The notes under the pieces: generated by a model
The model's database searches: none
Told to the model about the DNA's origin: nothing
The model's input: only the letters and a program-made list of their open reading frames with translations
Part shown: positions 25,470 to 34,412 of the stretch, in pieces
Numbering within the stretch: the first letter of the stretch is position 1
How the letters are laid out: each line of letters begins with the position of its first letter
Program-made: the position numbers and the translations under genes
Source of the DNA: Pirellulales bacterium
GTDB taxonomy: Bacteria; Planctomycetota; Planctomycetia; Pirellulales; DATAWG01
Reading direction: 5' to 3'
Length of the DNA: 62,490 nucleotides
Assembly (NCBI GenBank): GCA_036267355.1
Contig: DATAWG010000002.1
Coordinates: 1-62,490 of the forward strand

Positions 25470-27464
25470 ATGAAGTTGATTTTTCGTGTCATCGACGCAG
25501 CCGACACGCGGGCGTCGGGAGCTGGGGAGATCTACATTCAGCCGGCGGCCGGCGAATTTCAAAACCGTTGCGATCTGGCGAGCCTTGTTTTGGAGCAAGG
25601 ACTGAAGTGCTTGCGGCACGGAACGGGCGTGGTCGACACGGCGATCGTCTCTGCCGAGCCGACCTTGGATGATCTTCTCGCCGCGACGTTTGTCATGGAG
25701 TTGCTCGCCGGCCGGGAATTGCCTCCCGGAGCCGCCTCGTTTGCCCGTTATGCGGCGCTGGTGCGCGAAGGACACATTCCCAGCAAGCTCCCCTTGGAAA
25801 GTTCGTTGGAAGGCTTGTTCTTGGCGATCCGGAATACCGACGGCGCCGATCTCACTCAGCAGCAGATCGCCACGCGGTTCGCGGCCCGATGGGAGCAGCT
25901 ATCGCGACGAATCCTGCAAGCGGCCGCGGATGGACTGAACCCCTTTACCACGCCGTTGGTCGCCGAGGGATCGGAATTCGCCCGTGAACAGGCGTTCTTG
26001 GCACGCGATCACGAAGTTTACAAGCAGGATGTCGAACGCGGGCAGCAATGGGAAGTCTCGATTGCCGGCGGGCCGCCGCGCGGCCGCGCAATACGGCTCC
26101 GCGACCCCAAGAGCCTGCTCTTCAAGCAGTGGAGCCGGCGGGCGGAGTATTGCGGAGCCCATGATCCGTTCGTGTTTCTCGCGGTCGATTGGGGCAACCG
26201 GCACTGGGTCTTTTCGACCGACCCGGTGCAACGCGTCTCGATCAAGCCGTTGGCGGATGTGCTGCAAGCGGCGGAAGCCAAACTCGACGCCGACGCGGCC
26301 GCTCGAGATCCGTGGTTCGACGGCAAGCGATTCGACTATACGCTGGTTGCCGCGCCGCACCAGGGCACGAAGCTCGGCGAAGCCGATCTAATGGCGATCG
26401 TTCACGACTGGTGCGACGCGCCGCGACTGAAACGCCCGGGCTTTGCTCGCCACCAAACGGCCGTCGCCGCCGTATTCGTATGCTTGTTGGTCGGCGGGGG
26501 TTGGTGGTTCTTTCATCGCCCCGATTCGACGGGAAGCCCGCGCGGCGTCGAACCTTCGGTCGCTGTCGTCGCCGGACCGGGTTCCGGGGCAACAAACTCT
26601 CTCGGGGCGGCATCGGCGGCCGGCGCGCCGCGCGGAATCGAATTCCTGACCGTCAGCGACGACACGGTCGATGAAAAAATCCAACAAAAACGGACCGGCA
26701 GCGACTACGCGATTTTCATCGCCACCGACCACTACGCTCACTGGTCGCCTTTGCACAACGCCGTTCGAGACGCCACGTCGATCGCCGATCTGTCGGAAAC
26801 ACATTACGGCTTCTCGCCCGCGCACGTCAAGCGCTGCTGGGATTGTCCGAAAGATGAAGTGACGGGCGCGCTCGAAGATTATTTTCTGGGCGACAAATTT
26901 CGATTCGGACACGACGACCAGCTTTTGATCTACATCGCAGGCCACGGCGAGCGCGTCGGCACGAAGGGCTATTTGGTTGCCGCGGATTCGCTTTCTCCAT
27001 CGAAAGAAGATTCGCAGACTCGCAACAGCTATATCGATCTGGCAACGATCAAGGACGACGTGGAAAAGATCCAAGCCAAGGGCTGCCGCCACGTGCTCCT
27101 CATCATGGACATTTGCTTCGGCGACATGATCGATTTCTCCGAAGCGACCAAAACTCGCCAGCGGGGCGTGGATGCCGAAAAACTGACGCCCGAACGGAAA
27201 GACAAGATCGTCCAGCGGATCATGGCGCATCCATGCTGCATGTTTCTGACGTCGGTCGGCGCCGACCAGCCCGCCTCCGACGGGACAGTTCACTCGCCAT
27301 TCGCGCAGTATTTGATCAATTTATTGCAAGAATCGCCCCGTGACGGCCTGATTACGTTCCCCGACGTTCTCAGGGCGGTCCGCGGGTCCACGCAAGAACC
27401 CTGCCACGGATTCCTGCAAGGCCACGAAAACAACGGCGACTTTGTGTTTATCTGGCAACCCTGA
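25470..27464 (+). CDS. Membrane-anchored caspase-like (C14) protein with unknown N-terminal domain, 664 aa
   Basis: Three parts are visible. Residues 1-320 are an unrecognised soluble domain beginning MKLIFRVIDAADTRASG. It contains PTLDDLLAATFVMELLAG near 65-82 and DPFVFLAVDWGNRHWVFSTD near 235. It ends with YTLVAAPHQGTKLGEADL. One transmembrane helix lies at about 331-348 (AVAAVFVCLLVGGGWWFF). A short Gly/Ala/Ser linker then leads to a caspase fold at about 395-664, with His492 in AGHGERVG and Cys549 in MDICFGDM. The basic residues KRPGFARH before the helix suggest that the N-terminal part is cytoplasmic and the protease faces out, though this is weak. ATG 25470 is chosen because MKLIF starts a clean strand. 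ATG 25425 is possible. Role unknown; regulated proteolysis or defence is plausible. Confidence 0.8.
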   Translation: MKLIFRVIDAADTRASGAGEIYIQPAAGEFQNRCDLASLVLEQGLKCLRHGTGVVDTAIVSAEPTLDDLLAATFVMELLAGRELPPGAASFARYAALVREGHIPSKLPLESSLEGLFLAIRNTDGADLTQQQIATRFAARWEQLSRRILQAAADGLNPFTTPLVAEGSEFAREQAFLARDHEVYKQDVERGQQWEVSIAGGPPRGRAIRLRDPKSLLFKQWSRRAEYCGAHDPFVFLAVDWGNRHWVFSTDPVQRVSIKPLADVLQAAEAKLDADAAARDPWFDGKRFDYTLVAAPHQGTKLGEADLMAIVHDWCDAPRLKRPGFARHQTAVAAVFVCLLVGGGWWFFHRPDSTGSPRGVEPSVAVVAGPGSGATNSLGAASAAGAPRGIEFLTVSDDTVDEKIQQKRTGSDYAIFIATDHYAHWSPLHNAVRDATSIADLSETHYGFSPAHVKRCWDCPKDEVTGALEDYFLGDKFRFGHDDQLLIYIAGHGERVGTKGYLVAADSLSPSKEDSQTRNSYIDLATIKDDVEKIQAKGCRHVLLIMDICFGDMIDFSEATKTRQRGVDAEKLTPERKDKIVQRIMAHPCCMFLTSVGADQPASDGTVHSPFAQYLINLLQESPRDGLITFPDVLRAVRGSTQEPCHGFLQGHENNGDFVFIWQP

Positions 27465-27547
27465 GACACGCCGCCGCATCTCGATGTCGGCTGCCCGGCG
27501 CACTGCGCCAAGGTCTAGCGGCAGAGCCGCTTGACTCATTGCCCGCG

Positions 27548-28432
27548 CTATTCGAAATAAGCGACCGCGTTGGCGAACACGCGCAGGCCGTCGCCGGGCG
27601 TTTGAGCTTCGCCGCGGGTCCAGCGCGGATGCTGCGTCGGATCGACATAGCGTTCCGGATGCGGCATCAGCCCGAACACCCGACCGCTAGGATCACAAAG
27701 GCCGGCCACATCCAGTGTCGACCCGTTCGGATTATCGGGATAAGCAACGTTGCACCCGCTCGCCCCGCGCCCCTCGTTCCTAGCCCCTTGCCCTCCTTCA
27801 TTCGTCCCTCGTCCCTCGCCCCCCGCCCCTCGGCTTTCTTCACTCGCCCCACGTCCCTCGCCCCTCGCCCCTCTTCCGGCATAGTGCAACACGAGCTGGC
27901 CATCGCGCTCGAACTCGGCCAATCGCGCGGCCTCGCGGACGACAAGCCGACCCTCTCCGTGGGCGACCGGCAAATACATCCGCTCGATGCCGGCGAGGAA
28001 CACGCATTTCGAGTTGTCGGCCCGCAGCCGCACCCAGCGATCTTCGAACTTGCCGGACGCGTTCCAGGCCAAGGTGGCGGGCGGGCCGAATTGAGGATCG
28101 TCGTCCAACAACAGCCCGCTTTGAATGAGAATTTGAAATCCGTTGCAAATGCCGAGGATCAGTTTGCCCGATTCCCGAAAGCGGGCCAGCGGTTCGCCCA
28201 AGTGCCGCCGGAGTTGATTCGCGAGAATGCGGCCAGAGGCGATGTCGTCGCCGTAGCTGAATCCGCCGGGAAGGCACAGGATCTGGTAGTCGTTCAATAA
28301 AGCCGGCCGCTCCAGCAGGCGATTGATGTGCAACAGCTCGGGCCGGCCGCGGGCGAGCGAAAACGCGTAGGCCGTTTCGCCGTCGCAATTCGTGCCGGGG
28401 GCGCGGAGGATTAGAATTCGAGGTTGGGCCAT
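27548..28432 (-). CDS. purQ: Phosphoribosylformylglycinamidine synthase, glutaminase subunit, 294 aa
   Basis: Class I glutamine amidotransferase that supplies ammonia to PurL in purine synthesis. Cys96 in GICNGFQIL and His258-x-Glu260 in MPHPERY form the triad. PGGFSYGDDIASGRILA near 55-71 is the family signature. The start (MAQPRILILRAPG) lies 2 nt after the purL stop, so translation is probably coupled. An in-frame insertion of about 41 residues at 186-226, rich in Gly, Arg and Glu, interrupts the enzyme between LVLHYA and CNVAYPDNPNGS. At the DNA level it is a dispersed repeat tract. Related enzymes read straight across this point. The catalytic residues are intact, so the protein may still work. 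Confidence 0.95.
   Translation of the reverse strand: MAQPRILILRAPGTNCDGETAYAFSLARGRPELLHINRLLERPALLNDYQILCLPGGFSYGDDIASGRILANQLRRHLGEPLARFRESGKLILGICNGFQILIQSGLLLDDDPQFGPPATLAWNASGKFEDRWVRLRADNSKCVFLAGIERMYLPVAHGEGRLVVREAARLAEFERDGQLVLHYAGRGARGEGRGASEESRGAGGEGRGTNEGGQGARNEGRGASGCNVAYPDNPNGSTLDVAGLCDPSGRVFGLMPHPERYVDPTQHPRWTRGEAQTPGDGLRVFANAVAYFE
27755..27877 (+). repeat. CCCTCGTCCCTCGCCCC tract inside purQ
   Basis: About 123 bp of CCCCTCG, CCCTCGTCCC and CCCGCCCCTCGG units, antisense to purQ and a multiple of three in length. It keeps the reading frame and encodes a Gly/Arg/Glu run. Related tracts are intergenic at 23077 and 24117. Confidence 0.9.
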
Positions 28433-28434
28433 GG

Positions 28435-31400
28435 TCACCATCGCAGCGGGCTCTGCCACGCTTCTTTCAGTTCGTCGATATCGGCGTCGACGACATTCAC
28501 GGGGTTGGCCGGATCGACACTGACGATCTGCAATCGCGGTTCGGCCAGCACCTCGCCCACCGCGGAATGCGGCACGTCGCCCATCACTTCTTCGAATGCC
28601 TCGGCCGCCTCCGGCGCCACTTCGCAGAGAAAACGGCTGTTGGATTCGGCGAAAAGCAGCATCGCGTTGTGCTGGCTGGCAACGGCCGGCGATGCTGATT
28701 CCGCCTCGATCATCGATTCGATGTGGTGCGGGGCGTGCTCCAAAAAGATCCGTGCCCCGAATTGGCCGGCGAACGCCATTTCCGCAGCGGCGACGGCCAG
28801 CCCCCCCTCGCTCAAATCATGGCATGCCCGCACGAGTTGCAATTGAATCGCCCGATGCAGCGCGGCAAATGTCGCTTTGGCCAAGGGCGGATTGACTCGG
28901 GGCACCTGTCCACCGGCGAGGGATTCCACGAGCGCGAAATGCGACCCGCCGAGCTCGTCTTTCGTCGCCCCGACCTGATAGAGCACGCCCCCGGCGTATT
29001 TCAAATCCATCGTCACGGCCGTCGACACATCGTCGATCTGGCCCATCGCGCTAATCAAGAGCGACGGCGGGACGGCAATCGTTTGCCGTTCGCCGGCCGC
29101 ATCCGCGTAGCGAAATTCATTGTTCAAACTGTCTTTTCCGCTGATGAACGGCGTGCCCATCGCGATTGCCATGTCGTAGCAGGCTTGCGCCGCACGCACC
29201 AGCGACCCGAGCGTTTCGGGCCGTGTGCAATCGCCCCAACAGAAATTGTCGAGCACCGCGATTCGCGCCGGATCGGCGCCGACGGCAATGCAATTCCGCA
29301 GCGCTTCGTCGATCGCACCCGCGGCCATGTGATACGGATCCAGCTCTCCATAGCGAGGATTCATGCCGCAGGCAATCACCAACCCCCGCCGCGACGCCAA
29401 CACGGGGCGGATCACCGCGGCATCGCTCGGCCCGTCGCTTGCCGCACCCACCAGCGGCTTGACCACGCTTCCGCCTTGCACTTCGTGGTCGTATTGCCGG
29501 ATAACCCATTCCTTGCTGCACACGTTCAGCGAGCCGAGGATTTTGCTCAATGTGGCGGTGAAATTTCGTGCGTGATCGATCGGGGCGGGCCAGGTGAGCG
29601 GCAGCGGCGCAGGGGGAGCGAAAACGGCGTTGCGCACGATCGCCGGCCGGCCGTCGTGCAAAAATTCCATCGTCAGCTCGGCCACGCGCTCGCCGGCATA
29701 TTGCAACTCCAGCCGCCCGCTCGGCACGAATTCTCCGATCACGGTCGCCTCGACCCCTTCCGATGCGGCGAGCGTTGCCAATTCGGGCCATTGTTCCGGC
29801 GGCACGGCGAGCACCATTCGCTCTTGGGCCTCGGAAATCCAGATTTCGGTGTAAGAAAGACCATGGTATTTGAGCGGCACTCGATCGAGCCACACGACCG
29901 CGCCCAAATCCTGCCCCATCTCGCCGATGGCGCTCGAAAGCCCGCCGGCGCCGCAATCGGTCACGGCGCGGAACAGCCCGCGATCGCGAGCCGCGAGCAG
30001 CACATCGAGCACCATTTTTTCGGTGATCGCATTGCCGATCTGCACGGCGCCGCCGGAGAGCGATTCGCTTTGGCTCGTCAATTCGGCCGAGCTGAACGTG
30101 GCGCCGTGAATTCCATCGCGTCCGGTGCGACCGCCGATCACGACGATCGAATCGCCGGCTTGCGGCGATGCCTTGCGCGATTTGCCGCGCGGCAGCAGGC
30201 CGACGTTGCCGCAATAGACCAACGGGTTGCCGAGATAGCGCGGATCAAAATAGATCGCGCCGTTCACGGTGGGAATGCCCATCCGATTGCCGTAATCGCG
30301 CACGCCGGCGACGACGCCTTGCATGACGCGCCGCGGATGGAGCACGCCCGGCGGCAGCGCATCGGGAGGCGTATCGGGGGGAGCGAAGCAAAACACATCG
30401 GTGTTGCAAACCGGCTTGGCACCCAAGCCGGTTCCGAGCGGATCGCGGATCACGCCGCCGAGGCCCGTGTTGGCGCCGCCATACGGCTCAAGGGCCGAGG
30501 GATGATTGTGCGTTTCGACTTTGAACACCACGTCGTATTGATGGTCGAACCGCACGACGCCCGCATTATCTTCGAACACGCTGACGCACCAATCCTCTTC
30601 GCTCCGCTCGCGGCGGGCGGCGCGGAATTGCTGCGTGGCGGCGAAAATCGTCTCCTTGAGCATGTTCTTGAATTGCCGTGGGCCGTCGGGGCCCGAGTAG
30701 TTCACCGGGCCGGCGAGCGTTTTGTGGCTGCAATGCTCGCTCCAAGTTTGCGCGAGCGTTTCTAATTCGGCGTCGGTCGGGTCGCGGCCCAGCCCGCGGA
30801 AGTGGGCTTGGATCGCGAGCATTTCTTCGAGCGAAAGATAGAGCTGCCCTTCAAGGCTGAGCCGCGAGAGGGCCGCATCGTCCATTCGGCCGAGCGGCAC
30901 AGTGACACGCTGGAATCGATATTCGCTGCCAACTTCGAGGCGATTCAGTTTCAACGGCCCGACCACGACTTGTTCGATCGCGTCGTTGGCCAAGAGTTTC
31001 GCGGCGAGTGTGTGCAGCCCGTCGCCGGCCGGAAGGTCGAACCAATATTTTCGCAACGTGCGGACCGCTTCGACCGGCAGGCCGAAGTCGCGAATTGCCG
31101 CCAGCGTGCTCTGGGCGACGGGGTCCATCACGCCCGGCTTGGGCATGACGTGCACCAATCGGTTGCAATGCGAGCGTGGATTGGCGAGCGGCGGCTCGGC
31201 GAGCTGCGGGTCGCCGACGGGCGCGATCATGAATCGCTCGACCACCGCATCGGCCAGAAGGTGCCGGGCAACGCGGCCGACCGCATCGGCGTCCAACTCG
31301 CCCTGGATCAAGAACCCGTTGGCTGTGGTCACGGCCAGATCGTGTGCCAAGCCGAGCTCGGCAGCGTTGGCCGCGACCTGTCGAGCGGCGCGGTCCGGCT

Positions 31401-31437
31401 GTCCTTCCGCCGGATAAATGTCAACTTCCCACAGCAT
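28435..31437 (-). CDS. purL: Phosphoribosylformylglycinamidine synthase, PurS-like/PurL fusion, 1000 aa
   Basis: Catalyses ATP-dependent conversion of FGAR to FGAM with ammonia from PurQ. Residues 1-175 hold two PurS-like halves. The second reads VHVMPKPGVMDPVAQSTLAA then KYWFDLPAGDGLHTLAAKLL. The synthetase core follows, with QTWSEHCSHKT near 245, VETHNHPSALEPYGGANTG near 320, GGRTGRDGIHGATFSS near 450, CGAGGLSSAIGEMG near 505, and in the second half FISGKDSLNNEF and ACHDLSEGGLAVAAAEM. This fused type lacks a separate PurS. ATG at 31437, with a GTG one codon earlier. Its start overlaps the end of tyrA by 17-20 bp. Confidence 0.96.
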   Translation of the reverse strand: MLWEVDIYPAEGQPDRAARQVAANAAELGLAHDLAVTTANGFLIQGELDADAVGRVARHLLADAVVERFMIAPVGDPQLAEPPLANPRSHCNRLVHVMPKPGVMDPVAQSTLAAIRDFGLPVEAVRTLRKYWFDLPAGDGLHTLAAKLLANDAIEQVVVGPLKLNRLEVGSEYRFQRVTVPLGRMDDAALSRLSLEGQLYLSLEEMLAIQAHFRGLGRDPTDAELETLAQTWSEHCSHKTLAGPVNYSGPDGPRQFKNMLKETIFAATQQFRAARRERSEEDWCVSVFEDNAGVVRFDHQYDVVFKVETHNHPSALEPYGGANTGLGGVIRDPLGTGLGAKPVCNTDVFCFAPPDTPPDALPPGVLHPRRVMQGVVAGVRDYGNRMGIPTVNGAIYFDPRYLGNPLVYCGNVGLLPRGKSRKASPQAGDSIVVIGGRTGRDGIHGATFSSAELTSQSESLSGGAVQIGNAITEKMVLDVLLAARDRGLFRAVTDCGAGGLSSAIGEMGQDLGAVVWLDRVPLKYHGLSYTEIWISEAQERMVLAVPPEQWPELATLAASEGVEATVIGEFVPSGRLELQYAGERVAELTMEFLHDGRPAIVRNAVFAPPAPLPLTWPAPIDHARNFTATLSKILGSLNVCSKEWVIRQYDHEVQGGSVVKPLVGAASDGPSDAAVIRPVLASRRGLVIACGMNPRYGELDPYHMAAGAIDEALRNCIAVGADPARIAVLDNFCWGDCTRPETLGSLVRAAQACYDMAIAMGTPFISGKDSLNNEFRYADAAGERQTIAVPPSLLISAMGQIDDVSTAVTMDLKYAGGVLYQVGATKDELGGSHFALVESLAGGQVPRVNPPLAKATFAALHRAIQLQLVRACHDLSEGGLAVAAAEMAFAGQFGARIFLEHAPHHIESMIEAESASPAVASQHNAMLLFAESNSRFLCEVAPEAAEAFEEVMGDVPHSAVGEVLAEPRLQIVSVDPANPVNVVDADIDELKEAWQSPLRW

Positions 31438-32266
31438 CACGAATGCGCTTGGCCTCCGCTAATAGCCGCTTCAGAGCGGCGGGCTTGTCGTTTTTCAATG
31501 CCGCCTTGAATCTTGCTATCGTTTTCTCAAACCGGGCGAGCGACTTCAAGACGTTCCGCCGATTCGCCAACAGAATCTGTTGCCATAGCTCGGCGTCGCC
31601 CGCGGCAATCCGCGTGGTATCGCGCCAACCGCCGGCCGCCAAATCGAGGCGATCTTGCGGCGTGCTCCGGGCGACTGCCGATGCCACAAGGTGTGGCAAA
31701 TGGCTGATCGCCGCCACGGCTTCGTCGTGTTCCTCGGGGCTCATCGTGACCACGCGAGCGCCCAGCGAGGACCAAAATTCACGCGCATCCCGCACGACTT
31801 TTGGCGGCGTTTGCTCGATCGGCGTGACAATCGCCACGCGGCCTTCGAACAAGTCCGCCGACGCAAACGCCACGCCCGCCTTCTCTCCGCCCGCCAAGGG
31901 ATGGCCACCGACAAACCGGATGTGCGGCCGAATCGAGTTTTCCAGCTCGCGAACCATTGCCGCTTTCGTGCTGCCGGCATCGGTCACGAGTGCTCGCGAA
32001 GAAAAATGTCGCTGTGCTTCTTGAATTGCCGAAACAATCCGGTCGACGGGCGTGGCGAAGACCACCAAATCCGCCTTTTCGACGGCCGCGGCGAGCTCGA
32101 GCGTGGTTTCGCTGACCGCGCCGGTTTCGAGCGCTCTGCCAAGCGACGCGTCGCTTCGTCCGACGCCGATCACCCGGCCCGCCAATCCACGGGAGCGCAA
32201 TGCCAGACCGATCGAGCCTCCGATCAGCCCCACGCCGACAATTGCAACCGTATTCCAACGCGGCAT
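31421..32266 (-). CDS. tyrA: Prephenate/arogenate dehydrogenase, 281 aa
   Basis: NAD(P)-dependent oxidative decarboxylation in tyrosine synthesis. The Rossmann motif VGVGLIGGSIG lies at 8-18. The catalytic region FVGGHPLAGGEKAGVAFAS near 117-135 contains the conserved His. HDEAVAAISHLPHLVASA follows, and the C-terminal helical dimer domain starts GGWRDTTRIAAGD. There is no ACT domain, so allosteric control by tyrosine through ACT is not expected. The start at 32266 (MPRWNTVAIVG) gives the normal family N-terminus. It overlaps purL and is the first gene of the tyrA-purL-purQ unit. The plus-strand gene at 32414 diverges from it across 147 bp. Confidence 0.94.
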   Translation of the reverse strand: MPRWNTVAIVGVGLIGGSIGLALRSRGLAGRVIGVGRSDASLGRALETGAVSETTLELAAAVEKADLVVFATPVDRIVSAIQEAQRHFSSRALVTDAGSTKAAMVRELENSIRPHIRFVGGHPLAGGEKAGVAFASADLFEGRVAIVTPIEQTPPKVVRDAREFWSSLGARVVTMSPEEHDEAVAAISHLPHLVASAVARSTPQDRLDLAAGGWRDTTRIAAGDAELWQQILLANRRNVLKSLARFEKTIARFKAALKNDKPAALKRLLAEAKRIRDAVGS

Positions 32267-32413
32267 GCTGCTAACATCAATCGAGTTTGAAACGCGAGCC
32301 TTACCGCTGGGCGGCGGCCGAGCGCCACAGAGTCGCGGTCTACGAGGGCGTTTTGTACCATATAAAAGGTCGGGACGTGGAGGGGGCTCAACCGCCAATC
32401 TTCGAGAATCGTT

Positions 32414-33031
32414 ATGCCGAACGACATCCTGCCCTCGTTGGAATTGCCGGCGACCGGGCCGATCTTCGGACCGCTCGTGGCGGCCGCTCCACTGAACGAA
32501 CTTGGTCCGGGTCGCGCGGTTGCCGCCGCCGCGAAGAAGCTCCAAAGCCTATCGCTCGACGAGGCGTTCGCTCCGCATCGGATCGTCGATGCGGAGATGG
32601 CGGAAGCCTGTTTGGCCGGCCTGTGGCTCATGTACGATCATCTCGACGAATCGCACACGATCAGCCAATCGATCGAAACCCCCACGGGCAGCTATTGGCA
32701 CGCGATTTTGCATCGTCGCGAAGGGGATTTCAGCAACTCGAAATACTGGTTTCATCGCGTGGCCGCGCATCCGGTGTTCGGGCCGCTGGCGGAGGCCGCG
32801 CGACAGATTGCATCGCAACCATCATTCACCGACGGCGAACCTGGTCGAAATGCGGTCGGCCTGTTTGGCAATTCCGCCGGCGGCGGTTGGAACCCGTTTC
32901 GCTTTGTCGATCTGTGCGAAGCGCAACTGCGGAGCCGGTCGCCGATCGAACAACCATGCCGGCTGATTCAGCAGCAAGAATGCCGGCTGTTGTTCGAGTT
33001 TTGCTACCGGCGGGCGATTGAATTATCATAG
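32414..33031 (+). CDS. Conserved hypothetical protein, 205 aa
   Basis: Soluble protein with no signal peptide. The most conserved-looking section is GLWLMYDHLDESHTISQSIE followed by TGSYWHAILHRREGDFSNSK and YWFHRVAAHPVF (about 65-125). The His/Asp/Glu-rich loops could form a metal or active site. The C-terminal part, WNPFRFVDLCEAQLRSR, is helical and ends with several Cys. Proteins of this size with the YWHAILHRREGD motif occur in several phyla, but I know no function. ATG at 32414. TATAAA occurs at about 32359 upstream, a possible -10-like element without a clear -35. Confidence 0.75.
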   Translation: MPNDILPSLELPATGPIFGPLVAAAPLNELGPGRAVAAAAKKLQSLSLDEAFAPHRIVDAEMAEACLAGLWLMYDHLDESHTISQSIETPTGSYWHAILHRREGDFSNSKYWFHRVAAHPVFGPLAEAARQIASQPSFTDGEPGRNAVGLFGNSAGGGWNPFRFVDLCEAQLRSRSPIEQPCRLIQQQECRLLFEFCYRRAIELS

Positions 33032-33104
33032 CTTCGGCTTGAGAGCGAATGCTCGCCGCTCGCCCACCACGCTTCCATTTACACCATAAACCCCCTCACC
33101 ATCG

Positions 33105-34409
33105 ATGCCCCGAATGCACAGTCGAGCGAATCCAACCATTGCCGTGGAACGACCATCGAAGCCCGTTGTTGCCAGATGCGGCGTGACTTCGCGCTTCGCG
33201 ATAGGGGTTCGCATTTCAATTTTGCTCGCAGTTTCCGCGGTTTTGCTTGCCTGCGGCGCCACCCCGCGCACGGCGCAAGCGGAAGACGCGGCCGAACCGG
33301 GGATCGCCAAAGAGCCGCCAAAGGAAGGGCGCTTCATCAAGATCGATCGCGGCTACATGGTTCCCTACAACGCGACGATACCGGGCACAACGGTGCAATT
33401 CGAGATGGTGCCGATCGCGGCTGGCACGTTCACGATGGGGAGCCCGCCGACCGAGAAAGGCCGAAAGCCGGACGAAGGGCCGCAATTCAAAGTGCAGGTC
33501 GATGCGTTTTGGATGGGGAAATATCCGGTCACGTGGGCCGAGTACAAGGAGTTCATGAAGCTGGCCGATATGTTCAATACCTTCGGCGCCGCGAAGCCGC
33601 CGTTGCGACAGTTGACCAAAGACAATCAGGCCGACGCCGTAACCGCCCCCTCGAATCTGTACGACCCCACATTTACCTTCAAGCAGGGGGCCAAGCCGCG
33701 GCAGCCGGCCGTCACGATGTCGCAATATGCCGCCAAGCAATACACCAAATGGTTGAGCCGGATCAGCGGCCAGTTCTATCGGCTTCCGAGCGAGGCCGAA
33801 TGGGAATATGCCTGCCGGGCCGGCACCACGACGGCCTACTACTTTGGCGACGATCCGAAGGATCTCGGCAAATACGCCTGGTATTTCAAGAATTCGCACG
33901 ATACGGCCCACGAGGTCGGCCAAAAACCGCCGAATCCGTGGGGACTCTACGACATGTGCGGCAACGTGAGTCAATGGACATTGGACGCGCCGCTGGCCGA
34001 CGGTTACAAAAAATTCGCCGGCAAAAGTGTCTCGTGGAAAGAGGCGATCGTTTGGCCGACGAAATTGTTTCCACGCGTTTTGCGGGGCGGTAATTGGGAC
34101 TCCGATGCGGTCGATTGCCGCTCCGCCGCGCGCCGCTTTTCGGCCGACGACGACTGGCGTGAAACCGACCCGAACAGCCCGAAAAGCCCGTGGTGGTTTA
34201 CCGAGCCCGAGGCATTGTCGGTGGGCTTTCGCGTGATTCGGCCGCTCGCCCCCGCCCCTCCAGCAGAGCGGGCAAAGTATTGGAACGCCGACGTCGATTC
34301 GATCGTCGACGATACGAAAGACCGTCTCGATCAAGGCCGCGGCGCGATCGGCCCCGTCGATCCGAAGCTCCCCGCCGACTACAAGAGCCTCGATCAACAC
34401 CGGCACTAA
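33105..34409 (+). CDS. SUMF1-domain (formylglycine-generating-enzyme-like) secreted protein, 434 aa
   Basis: The N-terminus has a basic region then a hydrophobic signal segment at about 36-50 (ISILLAVSAVLLACG), so export is likely. Residues 97-390 are the FGE-sulfatase fold: VPIAAGTFTMGSPPTEKGRK, FWMGKYPVTWAEYKEFM, RLPSEAEWEYACRAGTTT, GLYDMCGNVSQWTLD and VLRGGNWDSD. True FGEs carry a copper-binding Cys pair spaced Cx4C after RGGS. Here only the second Cys (VDCRSAARR) is present, so formylglycine formation is doubtful and a binding or structural role is more likely. A sulfatase gene follows on the same strand 1.1 kb later. ATG at 33105 is preceded by CCCCCTCACC, with no Shine-Dalgarno sequence. 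Confidence 0.88.
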   Translation: MPRMHSRANPTIAVERPSKPVVARCGVTSRFAIGVRISILLAVSAVLLACGATPRTAQAEDAAEPGIAKEPPKEGRFIKIDRGYMVPYNATIPGTTVQFEMVPIAAGTFTMGSPPTEKGRKPDEGPQFKVQVDAFWMGKYPVTWAEYKEFMKLADMFNTFGAAKPPLRQLTKDNQADAVTAPSNLYDPTFTFKQGAKPRQPAVTMSQYAAKQYTKWLSRISGQFYRLPSEAEWEYACRAGTTTAYYFGDDPKDLGKYAWYFKNSHDTAHEVGQKPPNPWGLYDMCGNVSQWTLDAPLADGYKKFAGKSVSWKEAIVWPTKLFPRVLRGGNWDSDAVDCRSAARRFSADDDWRETDPNSPKSPWWFTEPEALSVGFRVIRPLAPAPPAERAKYWNADVDSIVDDTKDRLDQGRGAIGPVDPKLPADYKSLDQHRH

Positions 34410-34412
34410 ATA

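Noticed and set aside
28723-30765. Open frame of 680 codons on the plus strand
   Set aside because: Antisense to purL, no domain, composition of a shadow.
33105-34409. Assigning the SUMF1 protein as the sulfatase-activating enzyme
   Set aside because: The first Cys of the FGE active-site pair is not present, so the domain name is used without the activity.
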